Shown piece after piece: positions 47,384-59,327 of a stretch of DNA of 60,000 bases. Location of the stretch: positions 561,124 through 621,123 of the forward strand of contig NMRA01000167.1 in the NCBI GenBank assembly GCA_002633005.1, written 5' to 3'. Made by a program: the position numbers and the translations under genes. The stretch comes from Phoronis australis. Its lineage: Eukaryota; Phoronida; Phoronidae. The stretch's first letter is position 1, and the number at the start of each line of letters is the position of its first letter. A model generated the notes under the pieces. That model was given only the letters and a program-made list of their open reading frames with translations, was not told where the DNA came from and searched no databases.

Positions 47384-50205
47384 TTTGCAAATCACTCCAA
47401 ATGCACACACTTGCCTGTTGTCATACCAGACAAAAGACCGTGCTTAGCAGTTAACAAAGAAGCTAGATGTTATCACACGCTCACAACCCCCTTCGTCAGG
47501 TAAAGTTACTGAACGAGAAAACGCTGTCATGTTACGACAAAAATGCCTGTGCTTGTGCACGGTCACCCGTTGCTCTCATTTTGAAACGGCAAAAAACGAT
47601 AAGACTACAGTTAACACATGTGCTCACGATACCCACGAGAACTGATTACTTAGAATACTGTGGCACTGCGCAAATGAGACCGTTGCGGATTCATAAATTC
47701 GTGAAATAATGTTAACTCAGGTTTACTGATATTCCACGCCAACTTCTGTGTATTTACTTTGAAATTAGAAGTGTAAATTAAATTATTAACCTATATAAAA
47801 ATTAAAACAAAGGAAACAGCTTTACCGCGTAGTAATACTAAAAGTTACTTCAAACTCGGCTGATCTGACCGAAGCGACCTCAGGGCTAAAACTTCACCGA
47901 TATTTACGGAGAGAGCACGCAGGTCAAATTTTTTATAAAATCTAGAACTTAAAAAAGGTTAAATCTCAGTACACGTGACAGTCTTGCGAAAGTGCGAGAC
48001 CTTGCAAGGGATTACAAATGAACCACGTGATCACACCTCCTTCCATTGCTATATTATTGAATCTAAAGCCACGGTTCGGGCCTCTGTAGCGGTGCCCAAA
48101 ATGAAGAAAGCGGAATGTGACACGTTTGATGGCAATTTTGTGGAGTAAATTGGAGGCGATTGCCAAGAATGGTATTCACTAGTTTCTTAAAGTTATTTTG
48201 TCAGTAAAGGAAATCCAGTTAAGGACTTGGCCTTTGCTCCTCCCCGGATAGGGGAGTCCCGCAATTTTTCGAGCACATCCTTGTTCAGTGGAAAAATTTG
48301 ATACTAATACAGGTAACGTTCAGACAAATGGATATTGACGAAAATCTGGTCGGCAATCCATACCTCTCTGTAATCTAGGGTGCAAACGCATTTGGACGAC
48401 TGTCTCCTCTCTGCTACCGGATGTTTCTTGAATTTGTGATTTTATAGAGAAAAAATGCAAAAAAATTCATCATTTCTTCATCTCAAACTGTTTTTCGACA
48501 GATAACCTGTCTTGAAGTTCTTCATCTTTGGGAAACCCCGTCGAGTGTGCGTTTCGTAAGTTACATGTATACCTTTTTCATGTATATTGAGAACAGGTTT
48601 AAAGAAGTGACTTTGTTGACCCAGACCAGTGATAGCGTAGAGATTGAGGATTCGAACTGTCGTCTTTGCCATAGCTAGGTCACAGAAATGTCAACACATC
48701 TAATATAAATCTGCGTCTTTTACCATTTGCAAATGTAAAATTTGAGCGGGACAATTTTGCAAAGATAATCTCTCGAATACCTTAGTTTTTGAAGATCGTT
48801 ATCGGGAAAGCATTTAGAAAGGATTTGTTTGTGCCGCACTCGCTGAGTACTGAGATCAAACTCACGGGGTGGGGGAGATTTTATGGCCCTCTTCTTGTCA
48901 GTCTAACGGATTCTTTATGCGTTTTACATATTACGTGTCCGGTCAATAGGCTATGTACGACCTTATTGATAAGGCTGAGTGTTTAGACAAAATGATTACA
49001 GATTTAAAGCTTTAACTTAGTAAAGGTATTTAATTTCTGAAAGTATAAATCCAGTAGAATTTGATTTTCAACTTTTTAATAATCTGCCCTTAACTGTGCC
49101 ACGTGACCAGGTCTTCTTAGTAAAAGTTGTCAAACAAGACAGGTGGCGTGAGATGGAGTGAACTTCAACTGCCGGTTCTGCGTCCCGGAAATCGCCACAT
49201 TCCTCTTGGCTACATGGGCGTGCATCAAGCGTCACTTGAACGTATCTCTTAAAGCGTTTATATTGCAGTACCGCGTAAATCTGCAAGATTTGGTGTCTTC
49301 AGTTCTTGGCCTACTCTTTTCTTATTGTTCATCACAAAAATAAAGCTGCAAAATTATCGAACAGTTTCCACTGCACATGCAATTAGATCATTTTATGAGC
49401 GGTAGGTTTTCAGTTGTTGTTTGTGGATGGCTGGCAAACTAATATCGAATTAGGCCACTTTCTTTCTGTCAAATTCGCTCCCCTATTATTTTTAATAATC
49501 GTTTTCCGTTTCCAACAAGAATATCGAAAAAATGAGCATCTCATCAAGCGGTTCAGAATTTATTTGGTCATACCTACTGTGATTTCGAAAATGGCGCATG
49601 TTTACGCCTTGAGTTGGCCGCGTATTCGGCAACAGCGTTGGATCCCAAAACTCTCAGGTTGAGTCATCACCTTTGGCTAATAAACGACGTAAAATTATTG
49701 ACCAAAGCATAAGCTGCACTTCACTTTCGGTTAGTTTAAGCGTGACCTTAACTTTGTTCTTTAGACACCTAACTTCTAATCTCACAAATCAACCGAAACG
49801 TTTGATAACAAAAACGTCAGTACTTTACCGATTTAGAACTGCACCATGGAAGGTTTCTCTCTAGCTTGCTTGATGTGTGACTAGTACTGTCACAAACCCA
49901 GTAAGCCTATGGCTGTGGAGCGTTTGATGACCTGAATTCGTAATCTTTTGACACCGCCGTAAACTGACTAGATTATAGAACGTACTTCAATGCAACGTCA
50001 ATAACTTTATTTGGCCATGGATTTTGGATGTGAATTGTATAAAGTGAACGCGGCTTCGCAAACAAAGTTACGTCACTATGTTACAATGTATATACATTTA
50101 TATAACAGACTTTACTTCGGGAGCAAGTTTTCGGTTATACAGAATTTGTTAAATGCACGACACTTTTCATTGTTCACAGTCTTTATTCCGTTACGGAATT
50201 ATCGG
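47384..50205. other. No gene seen apart from an R1 fragment
   Basis: Short open frames only. The 47467-47709 frame follows the THAP remnant but has no recognised domain. Confidence 0.55.
49011..49100 (+). repeat. Dispersed repeat R1, left-end fragment
   Basis: TTAACTTAGTAAAGGTATTT, then GAAAGTATAAATCCAGTAGA, then TAATCTGCCCTTAACTG match the R1 left end. Confidence 0.55.
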
Positions 50206-50599
50206 AATAGGAAGTCCTCCAACTTGGTCATGAAAAATAACATTTCTAAAGCGAAAGTCCGCCCCGTCGCACAGTGTAATGTGTTGTTTATGAGTTTGTA
50301 TGCCCTATGAACGAATGTCTTCGTTCAAACGTCAAACAATGTTACATTGGTCAAACGGTTTGCAGTCTTTCCCGTCGGTTATCCATGCATCTTCAAAATG
50401 GCGCCATTCAAGATCATTTTCTGCAATGCCACGCACGTAAAATCACCCGTCAAGAAACTGTGGATACACGTCAATTCGCTATGTGGAGCAAGATGTGCTG
50501 CGTTTGAAAGTATTAGAGTCCCTTTTAATTGCTTTTGAGAAGCCTGTTTTGAATGAGCAGCAAACAGGGTCTCGCCGCACGTTACACTTGTTCGCGTGA
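50206..50599 (+). pseudogene. Penelope-like retroelement, GIY-YIG endonuclease end, broken
   Basis: One frame reads VYEFVCPMNECLRS, then CYIGQTVCSLSRRLSMHLQN and GAIQDHF (about 50286-50500). This is the C-terminal endonuclease of Penelope-like elements: VY for the GIY part, YIG, the Arg of S-x-x-x-R-L and the H-L-x-N-G-A-I segment. A frame change near 50503 leads to RLKVLESLLIAFEKPVLNEQ and a terminal R-T-L-H-L-F, the usual element end, with stop at 50597-50599. Upstream, NLVMKNN (about 50220) lies in another frame; a 2-base change near 50281 would account for it. The reverse transcriptase is not visible upstream, so this is a 5'-truncated or decayed copy. Confidence 0.8.
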
Positions 50600-50929
50600 C
50601 TTTCCTGTTACCCCCCTTCATTAGTCATTCTTTGCAAGATTTCACACACCCCGTGTCTCACTGTGTGTGTCGTCAGCTTATACTCTGTGGTGGCATTACT
50701 ACAAGTATGGTTCGTAATATCGTGTGTCATTTAATTATGTCGCTAGGTCAGTTACTGTATCTATGTTCAGTTGAGAGTAGAGTTTTGTTCCGAAAGTACG
50801 AACGTAACGGAATAAAGACTGTGAACAATGCAAAGTGTCGTGCTTTTAACAAATTCTGTATAACAATGTAAACTCAGTTCTACTTACAGGGGGGCCCTGG
50901 ATGTTAATCAAACTTTTACAAAAGTGTAG

Positions 50930-51030
50930 ATTTAAACTGGATAAGTTTATGGATTTTCTGAGATTAGAAAGATTTTAGAATTTGTTGTTTTTATCATTCT
51001 GCCATAACTGGGTCTCATAACCGTATACTT
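50930..51030 (+). repeat. Dispersed repeat R1, left-end fragment
   Basis: AGAAAGATTTTAGAATTTGT, TTTTTATCATTCTGCCATAA and CTGGGTCTCATAA match the R1 left end (compare 39948 and 16120). Confidence 0.55.
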
Positions 51031-53439
51031 TTATTAAAATCTCTCCAATACGGATATTCCAGGGCCGTAGCCAGGGGGCTGGGGGGCTCAAAGACAAACC
51101 CACATTCCAGTCTAATATTCCGCTCGGTGCGGAAAAAAGAAAACGTCGAAAAGTTAAGACGGCCTACCTCTCTTTCTTTCTTCAAAATTAACGTTTTCAG
51201 TGAACGTGAAGAAATTTGCAAAGGACCATGAATAAAAGGCAAAGAAATAAGTTCTAGGGAATATTTATAAAGAACACACAACAAAGTGACGTCAGAGTAA
51301 CATTCTTGCCGGAGAATTTGCCAAGTAATAAATGTGTCACTACAGTTTTCATTTGGAAGTTTGTTCAAGAACTCGAGAATTTCAAGCGGTCCTTTAAAAT
51401 ATGACTCTTGTAAAAATAATGCAGTAGTTGACCGGTTCTAGCATGTACATTCTCACATTTGCTCGATTTGCGCGCCAGCAAAGACTGTTCATATTTATTG
51501 TCAAAAGACTGAAATCCTGACAGCGATCGCTGATTGACTGATACACATGTATGTCAGTGACGTGTTGATGGGGCATGGACTGGTTAGGCCCTACTTTGAC
51601 CTGCCATTTTGTGACATTGAGAGTAGAAATAATTTACTAAATAAAATCGTATTTTCGATACCCTTTCGTTATATTCTTTTAGCCTTTCTTGCCAAAAGCG
51701 ATTTTTAACAGTATTTGACGATTCTCTGGGAGCGTATAATTACCAGCAGCCATCGGTTATTTCCGTACCCACATTTCCGGGTGGTCAGTTCAGGAACTTG
51801 TCCTGAACGCGGTCATTTTGTCCTTGTACATGTATCTGAATGTGCTATCGCTTGCTCGAAAAGTCTTCATTATTTTGTTTTATTAGTAATTTCTCGTATT
51901 TATAGTTTGTAGCTAGTGGTCATTGAGTTTTTTGGAATGTTACGCGTACTTTTGGTGTTTAGTTCCTGTTATGTGGGGTGGTCGAACCAATATGAGTCGA
52001 ACCAAATTTTATCTTTCGTTTTGATTTTTTTTTTCGTTTTGAAAAAGTACTTCGCTATTATCGGAAAGGTAGTGCATTTTACTCAGTAAAAATCGAAAAA
52101 GTATCAAAATTGAGGCAAGCAGTGTAAAGTTATTGCAATTTTTGTGGCGAAATTTGGGTCACTTTGTTTGGATCGCGTCGGCCATATTGGAGGACAGCGG
52201 GATAAGTTACGAGTTTTAAAACTTTGTGTAAATTGTTTTCGCCCAGCAATTTACGGGGTGAAATTTAGTGAGACATATCTTTACTTAATATTCTGCACGA
52301 TTGAACAGTTTTCACCAAATTTCAGCGTCGCAGTTGTTTCTTATTAAGTGATAAATGTGCTCACAATTCCCGATGGACTTCGTCTCATTTCTGGCAGCAC
52401 CGACAACATGGCGACTTTTGCTGAACTGGAAGGCATGTTCAATCCTTTACTTTGTAATTTGTGAAAATTTAACGTTGATACATTTTAATAAACGTTGCTA
52501 CAAAAAAGGAACTTTGTTCAATTTTCGTGTTTTTGTACAAAAATATAAGATTCAGTATATTCGAATTATTTTACTGTGAATTTTCCATTCAGGTGATCTT
52601 ACACCAAGCTAAAAAATAGTTGAAATAATTTTGAAATGTTTTTTTTGACTATCAATTGCTGTTCAAGGCTAGATTAGGTGTCACAAAATGATTCGCATTT
52701 TTCTAAATTTTAAGTCTAAATTGATTTCAAGTCATGTTTTGTAACTTATTGCTTTCTTAATTCAGGTTATCAAGTCAACTATATGAAGAATATTAATTAG
52801 AGAAATAAGCTATGTTGGATTGTGAATCTTCAAGCCTCCAATTCTTGTTCCTTGCAACTTCATATTTTTTAAATTATGCTTGTCAAGTTCTGGTGTAAGG
52901 AAACACTATTCGGTCACCATGGTAATAGATACATGTATGTTCACTTTCATATCATGGGAAATTGTGCTGTTGAATAGTTCTTGTAATGCTTAAATGTTGT
53001 AAAGTATTGTGCATTTTAAGTTACTTATTATGGTAAAAGGTTGAATCATTTTGGCTTAATGAATAAAAAATTATAACATTTTGTATTGGACTTGTCATAC
53101 TTATGTGCCCCTATTTGGAGAAATGGAAAAGGTTTGCCTCAGTCAGAGAAGCACGAACTCCGAAAAAAGTAGAAAACAAGACAAAAGTCCACTAGAAGAC
53201 AGGAAGTATCAAAACTTAGCGTCTACAATTCATAGCTCTGAACCTACCCACTGAATCTTATAGTAAAAACGTGGACATTCCCAAAAATTCCAGCCCCCCC
53301 ATTTTTAAGGCTTGGTGCGCTCATGAAAAAGTCTGGGCAAGTCTCTGTTGAAAGCCAACAACTTTGCACATTTCGTTAGAAGACCCCAAGTTCTAAATAA
53401 ACCTCGTTTGAGCGAGCGCTGTGACCAGTTAGGCCTAAG
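51031..53439. other. No confident gene
   Basis: Contains the fragment GGGCCGTAGCCAGGGGG at 51063, which looks like one end of a DNA element with no partner end seen. A short ATGGCGACTTTTGCTG frame starts at about 52409 with no clear donor. Confidence 0.5.
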
Positions 53440-53761
53440 CAGTGACGGATTTAGGGGTGGGGGAAAGGGGCTATGGCCCCCTTACAATTGTACCAGATAC
53501 CATTTGGCAGTTCGGGTGCGAATTGCTGAATATCACATGTGCGCAACCAGGGAGGGGGGGCTCTTGGGGTCAATAAACAGTGCATAGGCCCTGAACAAAT
53601 CCTGTTTTCCTTTTTTTTAGTCAAAAGGTCCGCGAACCCAAAAATTCGAGACCTGCATCCCTACACATTTTAGGCTGGGCTCTCGCATCTGCCGAAATTC
53701 TGGTGATTCCTGTGCCCTGCCCCCCCCNNNNNNNNNNCTCAAAATCCTGGATCCGCCTCTG
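53440..53761 (+). mobile_element. MITE family 2, copy B, with 5-bp target-site duplication
   Basis: Starts CAGTGACGGATTTAGGGG and ends CCTGGATCCGCCTCTG. CTAAG flanks both sides (53435-53439 and 53762-53766). It includes a 10-base N gap (53728-53737) in a C-run, and G/C-run interiors as in 14953-15105. It is about twice as long as copy A, so an insertion or internal duplication is likely. Confidence 0.78.
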
Positions 53762-53766
53762 CTAAG

Positions 53767-56700
53767 GTTAGCCTTGGCGCAAAGCTGCATAGGCCTACAG
53801 TGTACTAACAAGCTGTATAGTCTTCACTGGTAGCTGGCACCGAGGCTAGCTAAGGGCTGCCGCGGCAGTGACACAGGACTAACCAGCCCGTAATTTTATG
53901 CAAGTGTCTGAAACTACTTTGAATATATACGGCATTTAGGATTTGAACATTTTACTTCGACAAAACAGTTTGCAACCGCATGCCTTTACCATTCGCCAGT
54001 GTCTGGTTTCGATCCGCACCGGGTCCGATAGGCTGCGGTCCCGAGTACGGCAAAATAATTTCTGTCAAAATTTGTACGACACATTTCTTCAGCAAATTCG
54101 ATAAAATTGTCTGTATTTTGGTTTCATTAAAATTAAGGCACGCTGTCGATTATTTTGTCCCCGTTTGCAGGCTGGTAACAGGCACTGCTCCAGTCGCACT
54201 GACGGCGTTTTCTTAGAATGAGTTCCTGAGTGAATTGTACTTCCGGGTTCGCGGTAAGTTCAAAATGGCGGTGTGGTCTTCGGGTGCGAATCGTGAGTGG
54301 CGCGTTTATAAAAGCTTTATTCAATTACGGATTGTGTATTAGTTATGGGGAAGGTACTTCTTGGATACTTATAACATCCTTCAACCATGTAATAAGGGTT
54401 AACAACGTGAAAATTGTTGACACGGGATGGTTGCACCGGGATATTTTAGTCTGACGATAACGATGACTGGGTATCACTTTGTGTTGGTTGGCCTCAAATA
54501 AGTATCTCTGGCGACCTGACATTTCATACTAAACATCTTATTTCGAAAATGAAGAACGCCACTTGACCGCACGCCAAAATATGACACTGACTTTGCCCCA
54601 CCAATTACGCCCCGATTTAATTATCTCGATATCCCGACTTTATTACCTTGGATTCTCTCAGGAAGTCGAGATCCCGAGCTACATGTAATTTCACTCAATG
54701 TGACGCTGAACGTAGTCTTCTGGCGCGTCGCATCGCCATGCACACCATCTGGATCGACAGCAGAAAGAATGATTCGCTCAGACTCTCCTTCCACTACTAA
54801 GCCATTTGTGACACTTGTTTATATAATGACATCGACATTTGTCGATCTATGAAACCAATCACATCATCAATGTCTGAATAATTGTTACGACGCTCGAGTC
54901 CTAGTCTTAGCATCAAACGCCGAAGGTGCCTAACGCTAATAACGATACCAACCAACGCGATTTATTAGCATGTCTACAGTTTCTTTTTGCGACTCAGCCT
55001 TAAGTTGAGCAGCTTTCTAACAGCTTCATTTCTATCCAAATTGGAATCTTTTCGGTAACAGAAAGCAAGGCGTACATAAACATGTATTATGTGACACCGA
55101 TATTATAATAGTAAGTCCTATTTTTGTTTTTTGTTCTTCAGCCAGCAAAACTAATAATACTGTAGTTTTAAGCGGAAAGAGTGTCCTTAAAATCTTCCCA
55201 TAAACATCCGACACATCTAAGCTCTGTCCTGTCCACGTTACCTGGGCTCGGAGCTCTAATATAAGCGTGTTGTCTTTGATTTTCTGTTGCTATGATGCGT
55301 CCTGAAAGCTCTACAGTACACTCTGTGGGTCAAGATTTGTAGATTACCTTAACTAGTTGACCTGAGGATGATGTTTGAGACATCGAAACATGTTGAAGTT
55401 GATAATCTTAATATTGTCACTTACATGTACTTGTCGTTCGTTGATACATTAAGTGTTTTAGCCTGTTTTGTGCCAGGTAGGATTGCATGTGCTTTACAAA
55501 CGTTGAAAGGTTGAGTCATCTTCTCTATTACGTACATGTAAAATGTAGAATTTTTCTAGTGCAACTGCCATTTGATTTATTTGGTAATGGGGTATGCCCA
55601 TCCCAATGTCATGACCCAGAAATATGAGGTTTTAAGGAGTACGAGTGAAAAATGCATTTGCGAAAATTTATTCTTGGACTGTAGTATAAGTAGGAACTGC
55701 CAATTTTAATACTACAGTTTTGCCCGTGTGGTTCTCGACTATTTTCTGCTCAAGGATGATGCTGAAAAATTAAATTACCTATAGAACAATTATTTTCTTG
55801 TTCAAAATGCCTGCAGCCCATAATACACACAGTTGTACAATATACTACGTTACGTTATCAAAATACATGTAGCCTCTTCTTTTACCAGCTGTCAACAGTC
55901 ACATACATGTACGTAGCAATTTTTAATTTGTTCCCGTCAAAACTTGAGAGCCCCTGAGATTTCAGCATTGTCCGACTGAGGCCGACCGAGCCAAATCTCT
56001 GGAACTTTTTTGGTGTGCCGTTTTTTTGTTTTTTTTTCTTCACCGACAGGCCTCTTAACTGCCCCGGACCCCTGGGCTGTTGGTCTTCCTGTTTACCCCC
56101 TCGTTACACCCCTGACGATGAATTCAATTTAATTGGCATCATGTATTTAACCAAATTTCTTCGAGTATTCGTTGTGGAAACCATGAACTACGTGTCTTAG
56201 GTGAGACCGGTGGGAATTTGAAAACAGACTACGTTCATATGGCATTACCCTTCCTATTGCAGACGAACTGCATTGAACCAACGTGTGCCACCCTGACAAA
56301 AAACAACATTCAAATGTATGTTACATGCAAAACCAGTGATACAAAAATCGACAACTTCACACATGCTTACAGGTAATACAGTCAAAAAACTTGAAAACAC
56401 ACCAAACACAGGTGGCGCTCTAAACTGGCACAGGAACATCAATCAACAAAAAGCAGTGTGTAGTACTAACTACGCTTTTAATACAAATATGTTGGCTATT
56501 TTTTACCAATAATCTATAAAGCTACGCGACATGCATTCACCAATGATCCGGTTTTGTTGTTATATTTTCAAGTATTTTTTAAAACCTTTTAGACAAAAAC
56601 AGATGTGAAGTAATGACGCCATTTCAAAGTTACAGAAGTAACAACAACGATAGTTGAGCTCGACGTTTTTACCACGCTGTCAAAACCTATGGTAGACCTG

Positions 56701-56822
56701 TACTAAACACGAACATTGCGTGAAAAAACAAACAGTGATCAAATAAGTTATTTGATCCGTTTTTGGATGCTAATATAAAGGACTCCTTTAAGTAACTATA
56801 ATTCAGGCAACCTAGATTAAAG
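53767..56822. other. No confident gene
   Basis: One candidate first-exon-like spot near 54240-54292: CTTCCGGGTT, then AAAATGGCGGTGTGG and a GTGAGT donor. No downstream exons were recognised. Confidence 0.45.
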
Positions 56823-57059
56823 TTATCGGTTATCATGAACCAAGTCCAGTAACCCCACAGAAAGGTCATTGGTCTCGTTCAAGGTGCTTGGCATGTCAAT
56901 GCCATTTTCATTGGGCAACAAGTCAAATAGTTCGTGGTATTGTTCATCGCAATCAGGTACTGGACGTTTAAGAAACCCATTCAGGACACCAAGTCCATCT
57001 CTGCCGACGCCATGTAAGCTCTCCTCGCCTCCAAACAATTCGGGCACGTGATAGATCAT
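56823..57059 (-). CDS. Unrecognised 78-codon open frame
   Basis: ATG at 57059 to stop at 56823. It encodes MIYHVPELFGGEESLHGVGR and an acidic middle (CDEQYHELFDLLPNENG). The composition is protein-like, but there is no recognised domain, and stops lie just outside. It may be a decayed gene or transposon piece; it sits next to the 57301 hairpin and the L1-like remnant. Confidence 0.2.
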   Translation of the reverse strand: MIYHVPELFGGEESLHGVGRDGLGVLNGFLKRPVPDCDEQYHELFDLLPNENGIDMPSTLNETNDLSVGLLDLVHDNR

Positions 57060-57300
57060 GTGGTGTATTCTGGTTATGTTAAGTGATTTTCTAATAGCAT
57101 GCGTATTCCTCAGTTGTGGGAAATGTTTAGTTTTCGTTTATCGTAGGCCAAGTATGAGAGAAGTCCTATTTATTACAGTAATAATTCTTTAGCCATTCAG
57201 TAGTCAGGTACAATAACTGTAATAAATAGTTCTTACTGTCATTAATATTTATTCCTGAAATGAATATTTATTACTGGAGTAAATCGACCAGTCAGATGCC

Positions 57301-57403
57301 CGGAATAATTACGGAAATAAATACATCGGACCTATGTCGCACTCGGCCTAGTACAGGCCAAGTGCGACATAAGCCCGATTTATTACTGAAATAATTTCCC
57401 AAA
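57301..57403. repeat. Long imperfect palindrome (hairpin) beside the L1-like remnant
   Basis: The core arms TATGTCGCACTCGGCCT (57333-57349) and AGGCCAAGTGCGACATA (57355-57371) pair with one mismatch around a 5-base loop. The pairing continues outward, less perfectly, through AT-rich arms to about 57301 and 57403. The surrounding 150 bp repeat TTATTAC/AATAAAT words. It may be a foldback MITE or part of an AT-rich satellite-like unit. Confidence 0.7.
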
Positions 57404-57559
57404 CAATCAAGTATATGTGAAAGTTTAGCAAAACTGAATATCCCTATTTGTTGGTACCGGATAATGATGTTAACTTCCAATTTGGTGAGATCTAAAATAT
57501 TTTTGTTCCGGTCTTTTGAAGAAGGCATTAACAACGAAGAATTGTCCACAACCCCAAAA

Positions 57560-58980
57560 CAGGTATTGTCCCAATTATACCAAAAGAAAATAAGACAAGA
57601 GAATATATTAAGAACTGGCGACCACTTTCGCTATTGAATATATAGTTTATAAGATTGTTTCTCTGTGTACTGCAAGACTTCTCAAGTGTTCTTGAACCCA
57701 TTATTCGTGGGAATCTACAAGCTTTCATGAAAGGCAGGTGTAGAGGGGAAATGATTAGAATTGTATTGGACGTGATAGAGTTGTGGGATTCCAAATCTCT
57801 TCCTGAACTCCTCATAATGATTGATTATGAAAAAACGTTCGGTCTTTTATACAGGCATTGTCGTACTTTAATTTTGGCCCAAGGCTCATAAGCATGGTAA
57901 AAACTTTCTACAACAAATCCAGTCTCCGTGTTCTCCAACATGGAGTTTTCTCTGATTTTTTTGAAATCGGGAGAGGCTGTTGTCAAGGTGACCCCATTTC
58001 ATTTTACCTATTTGTATTTTGTGTAGAAACTTTAGGTAATCTAATTCTACATGATGGTGGCATTACTGGTGTGCAGTTTGGAAATTCCGAGTTTAAACTG
58101 GTTCAGTACGCCGACGACATTTGTTTAGTTTTGGACGGCTCTGAATTATCTTTGATATGGTTTTTAAATTTACTGACCATTTTGTAAAATTTTCTGGTTT
58201 GAAGCCAAATATTGAGAAAACAAAATGTGTTTGGGTTGGACAGCAATAAAAAAAAACTTTGCGTTACTGAAAAATTGTTATGGACTAACAATCCCGTTAT
58301 ACTTCGTGGGATTTCTCTCTCCACTAATTGTAATATTATGCTACATATTAGATATACAAATAGGCTTCCAGAAATAAAAAGTTAATGACATGTCGGTCAA
58401 GAAGAATTCTTACTGTATTAGGCAATGTAAATGTGGTCAAGACAATTTTATTGCCCAAAATAGTTCATCTAGTACAACCCCTTCCTAGTCCTTCTGCTGA
58501 TATCATTTTGGAATTAGAGATGAATTTCTTCACTTCATATTTGGACAGGGAAAAAGACAATGTTAGCCGAAAAGAAATTGTACAAAGACAGGATAACCGT
58601 GGTTTGAAAATGGTTCATGTTCTATTTTTTATTATTTGAAAATTTCTAGGTTTGGTAGGCTATTCACCTTTGATACCATCTACGACTTTTCAGAAGCTGT
58701 TCTTAGTTGTAGAATAAGTTTTTCAAAATGGGAGCTGTTTTCCTTAAAAAATAGGCCACCGATCATCGACTTCAAACAGATGTCCCTCCGAGGTTTCATT
58801 TTGAGTGTTTGACTTTTACGGCACGTGAAGGACAAACAAAGCGCAATGTGAAATCAATTAACATTTTGCGTCGTTTGCAAGCAAATTATAATGGCATCTC
58901 ACCCACAGGGATCTTCCCAATGAAAGACATTAATCAACCCCAAAATGCACGTTTGTTTTTAAACTCCTGATTCCTGTAGA
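57560..58980 (+). pseudogene. L1/Tx1-like non-LTR retrotransposon reverse transcriptase, decayed
   Basis: Reverse-transcriptase blocks occur in order but in different frames. IPKENKTREYIKNWRPLSLL (57577-57636) is followed by a stop at 57643. Then an F-M-K-G-R block and LIMIDYEKTF (first catalytic Asp at 57823-57825). Then FNFGPRLISMVKTFYN and RGCCQGDPISFYLFVFCVE, and QYADDICLVLDGS with the catalytic YADD at 58107-58118. Then GLKPNIEKTKCVWVG, and from 58385 a segment with VVKTILLPKIVHLVQPLPSP. Motif style (QGDP-x-S-x-Y-L-F, YADD) fits the L1/Tx1 group. At least two frameshifts and several stops show it is dead. No endonuclease is visible upstream. Confidence 0.85.
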
Positions 58981-59154
58981 GCTACCACTAAGACCTACTA
59001 GCCACTCTTAATCAAACTAATCTTTAGATGTAAGACAACTGAACCTCATAATAACATGTAAAAAGGTATTTGATCATTGTGCAGTGTGAAGAAATAATTA
59101 TTGTTGTATTATACAAATCACTAATTATTTTAAGGACACGCTGCATGGGATTAC

Positions 59155-59327
59155 CCACTTGTCTTTGAGGGCCGTGCTGGAAAACGATCATTGACTGAGC
59201 AGGTGAGGTTCTCGAGACATACAGTATTAGAACAAGTAAATACACCAGCAGTTAGTCCACGAGGAGCTCTCTTCTTGGAGGCTCCTTCAGAACTCTCCCG
59301 TAGTTCATAATATAGACAGTCGTGACA
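59155..59327 (-). CDS. Possible internal exon, unrecognised Cys-containing protein
   Basis: Between an acceptor (tatattcag before 59327) and a donor (gtaatc after 59155) the minus strand is open and encodes CHDCLYYELRESSEGASKKR, then a segment with FTCSNTVCLENLTC. The Cys pattern looks protein-like, but no domain is recognised and any 5' exons would lie beyond the window. Unproven. Confidence 0.22.

Noticed and set aside
55365-55400. Possible regulatory element around GACATCGAAACATG
   Set aside because: Single occurrence recognised here, no clear structure or neighbours to support a call.
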